64,000 nt of DNA from Prorocentrum cordatum (lineage: Eukaryota > Sar > Dinophyceae > Prorocentrales > Prorocentraceae), in the NCBI GenBank assembly GCA_963575745.1, contig CAUYUJ010002746.1, positions 1-64,000 on the forward strand, written 5' to 3'. The notes beneath the pieces were generated by a model that saw only the letters and a list, made by a program, of their open reading frames with translations, was not told the DNA's origin and ran no database searches. Made by a program: the position numbers and the translations under genes. Below, piece by piece: positions 63,125 through 64,000 of the stretch (position 1 is the stretch's first letter; each line of letters opens with the position of its first letter).

Positions 63125-63290
63125 GGCCGAAGGTGCCCCTGGCCCCAGGTGCCCCCCGCTTGGCGCTCAATCTCGAAGCCGCTGGGGCCCTCCGGGCCTC
63201 GTGGGAGGTGCTCTGGAGGCCGTGGGGGCCTCCCTGGAGATCCTGGGGTCGCCCCGGGTCAGGGGCACTTCTGGCAGCGCCTGCTCCGCG
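63125..63290. mobile_element. Palindromic introner-like element, family C copy 2
   Basis: Matches 57430-57610: GTGCCCCTGGCCCCAGGTGC on the left, GGTGCTCTGGAGGCCG in the middle, GGAGATCCTGGGG and GGGGCACTTCTGGCAGC on the right, forming an imperfect palindrome. Confidence 0.65.
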
Positions 63291-64000
63291 TGCGCGCCCG
63301 CCCCGCGTCGGGTTCTCTGGCGTTCCGGGCGCGTCTCTCGTGGGCCCCGCGTAGGTGTCCGAAGCCCAGGGGGCTTCGCACGTTTCACGCCTCTCGGGCG
63401 TCCCGCGCGCGCCTCCCGGCGCCCCGAGGCTTGGGCCTCCGGCGTGCGCCAGCGCAGCGCGAGAGGTTCACTGCCCTGAGGCTGGGATCAGTCGAGTAAT
63501 TTTGGGGATCGAATACAGAAGTGCTTTGCACCAGAACTGATTTTCTCGTTGAGTCATGCGTATCATGTTCGTAGATCTAGGACAGCCCTACGTATATCTC
63601 ATGGATTCGACGAATAAATCAAGTTTGAGGTCAATCAATTCTGTAATTGATCCCCTACTCGAATCATCGGTTTCAAGCATCCCATCGGGTTTATCCGATT
63701 TTGATCTGGGGACTCCCGTTCCGCCCAGCAGGCCAAGCCGCCCCCCTCCGCTTCTCCCTCCTCTCATGGCGGGGACAAGGGGAGGAGGGGGGAAGGAATG
63801 GTGCTGAATGCCCCGCCTCCCTCCCCCCTCCCACCTCCAGCCCACCCCCCTCCAGCCCTCTCCACTCGAGGCGGGGATTGATTTGTGGTCGTGACGGGAA
63901 TCTTCTCGTGGCCCTGCCGCGTACGGGCCGCCTCCAGCCTCAATCGCCGCGACCTCCGCGCGGTTTCAAGGGCCGAGGGCAGCGCGGCAACGCTGCGCGG
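63291..64000. other. No gene seen
   Basis: AT-richer part at 63490-63710 with a short open frame, then C-rich DNA to the window end. I cannot support a gene, RNA or element. Confidence 0.35.

Overview
The window looks like nuclear DNA of a dinoflagellate (phylum from sequence signs only; species not determinable). The signs are a relict spliced-leader sequence in a 5' UTR, GC-rich genes cut by introns with GA, GC or GT donors and AG acceptors, introns made of palindromic introner-like elements, very large microsatellite tracts, and all recognisable coding on the + strand. No tRNA, rRNA, CRISPR or bacterial operon was seen.

Layout. 0-2.8 kb: microsatellite and a palindromic minisatellite. 2.8-5.15 kb: a four-exon C5-cytosine DNA methyltransferase-like gene preceded by a degenerate spliced leader; a basic exon ending in a PIP-box-like motif follows at 5.9-6.4 kb. 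8-16.3 kb: exon-like blocks of one or more unrecognised intron-rich genes, separated by pyrimidine-rich introns and (CT)n, (T)n and (AGT)n tracts. 17.3-17.76 kb: a (CT)n tract. 17.76-33.9 kb: a very large and nearly intact LINE-type (non-LTR) retrotransposon with ORF1 (859 aa), a giant ORF2 (about 3776 aa with a possible ADP-ribosyltransferase-like fold, a Cys-rich domain, APE-type endonuclease, reverse transcriptase and zinc knuckle) and an overlapping frame carrying RNase H. 33.9-43.6 kb: gene-poor DNA with trinucleotide tracts, a composite satellite, (CACACC)n, inverted-repeat elements and a 90-bp tandem array. 43.6-53.0 kb: a decayed tyrosine-recombinase retrotransposon with the split direct repeats (A1 ... 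B1 A2 B2) typical of PAT/Ngaro-type DIRS elements. 53-57.1 kb: hexanucleotide arrays interrupted by a 317-bp duplication. 57.9-61.4 kb: an alpha/beta hydrolase gene for which six exons can be joined in frame, its introns filled with palindromic introner-like elements. 61.4-64 kb: more such elements and no gene I can support.

The most unusual signal is a family of at least 15 small hairpins spread through the coding sequence of the LINE. Each has an inner 4-bp stem (mostly GGCT/AGCC), a 2-nt loop, an unpaired C on the 5' side and a 5-7 bp outer stem. Outer stems differ in sequence from copy to copy but remain paired, and the motif falls in all three reading frames, so it appears to be kept or spread as nucleic-acid structure and not as peptide. 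One copy lies 9 nt downstream of a C7 run exactly where the reading frame must switch from the reverse transcriptase frame to the RNase H frame.

All gene models are read by eye from one sequence; splice sites, domain names and copy counts are inference unless described as seen.
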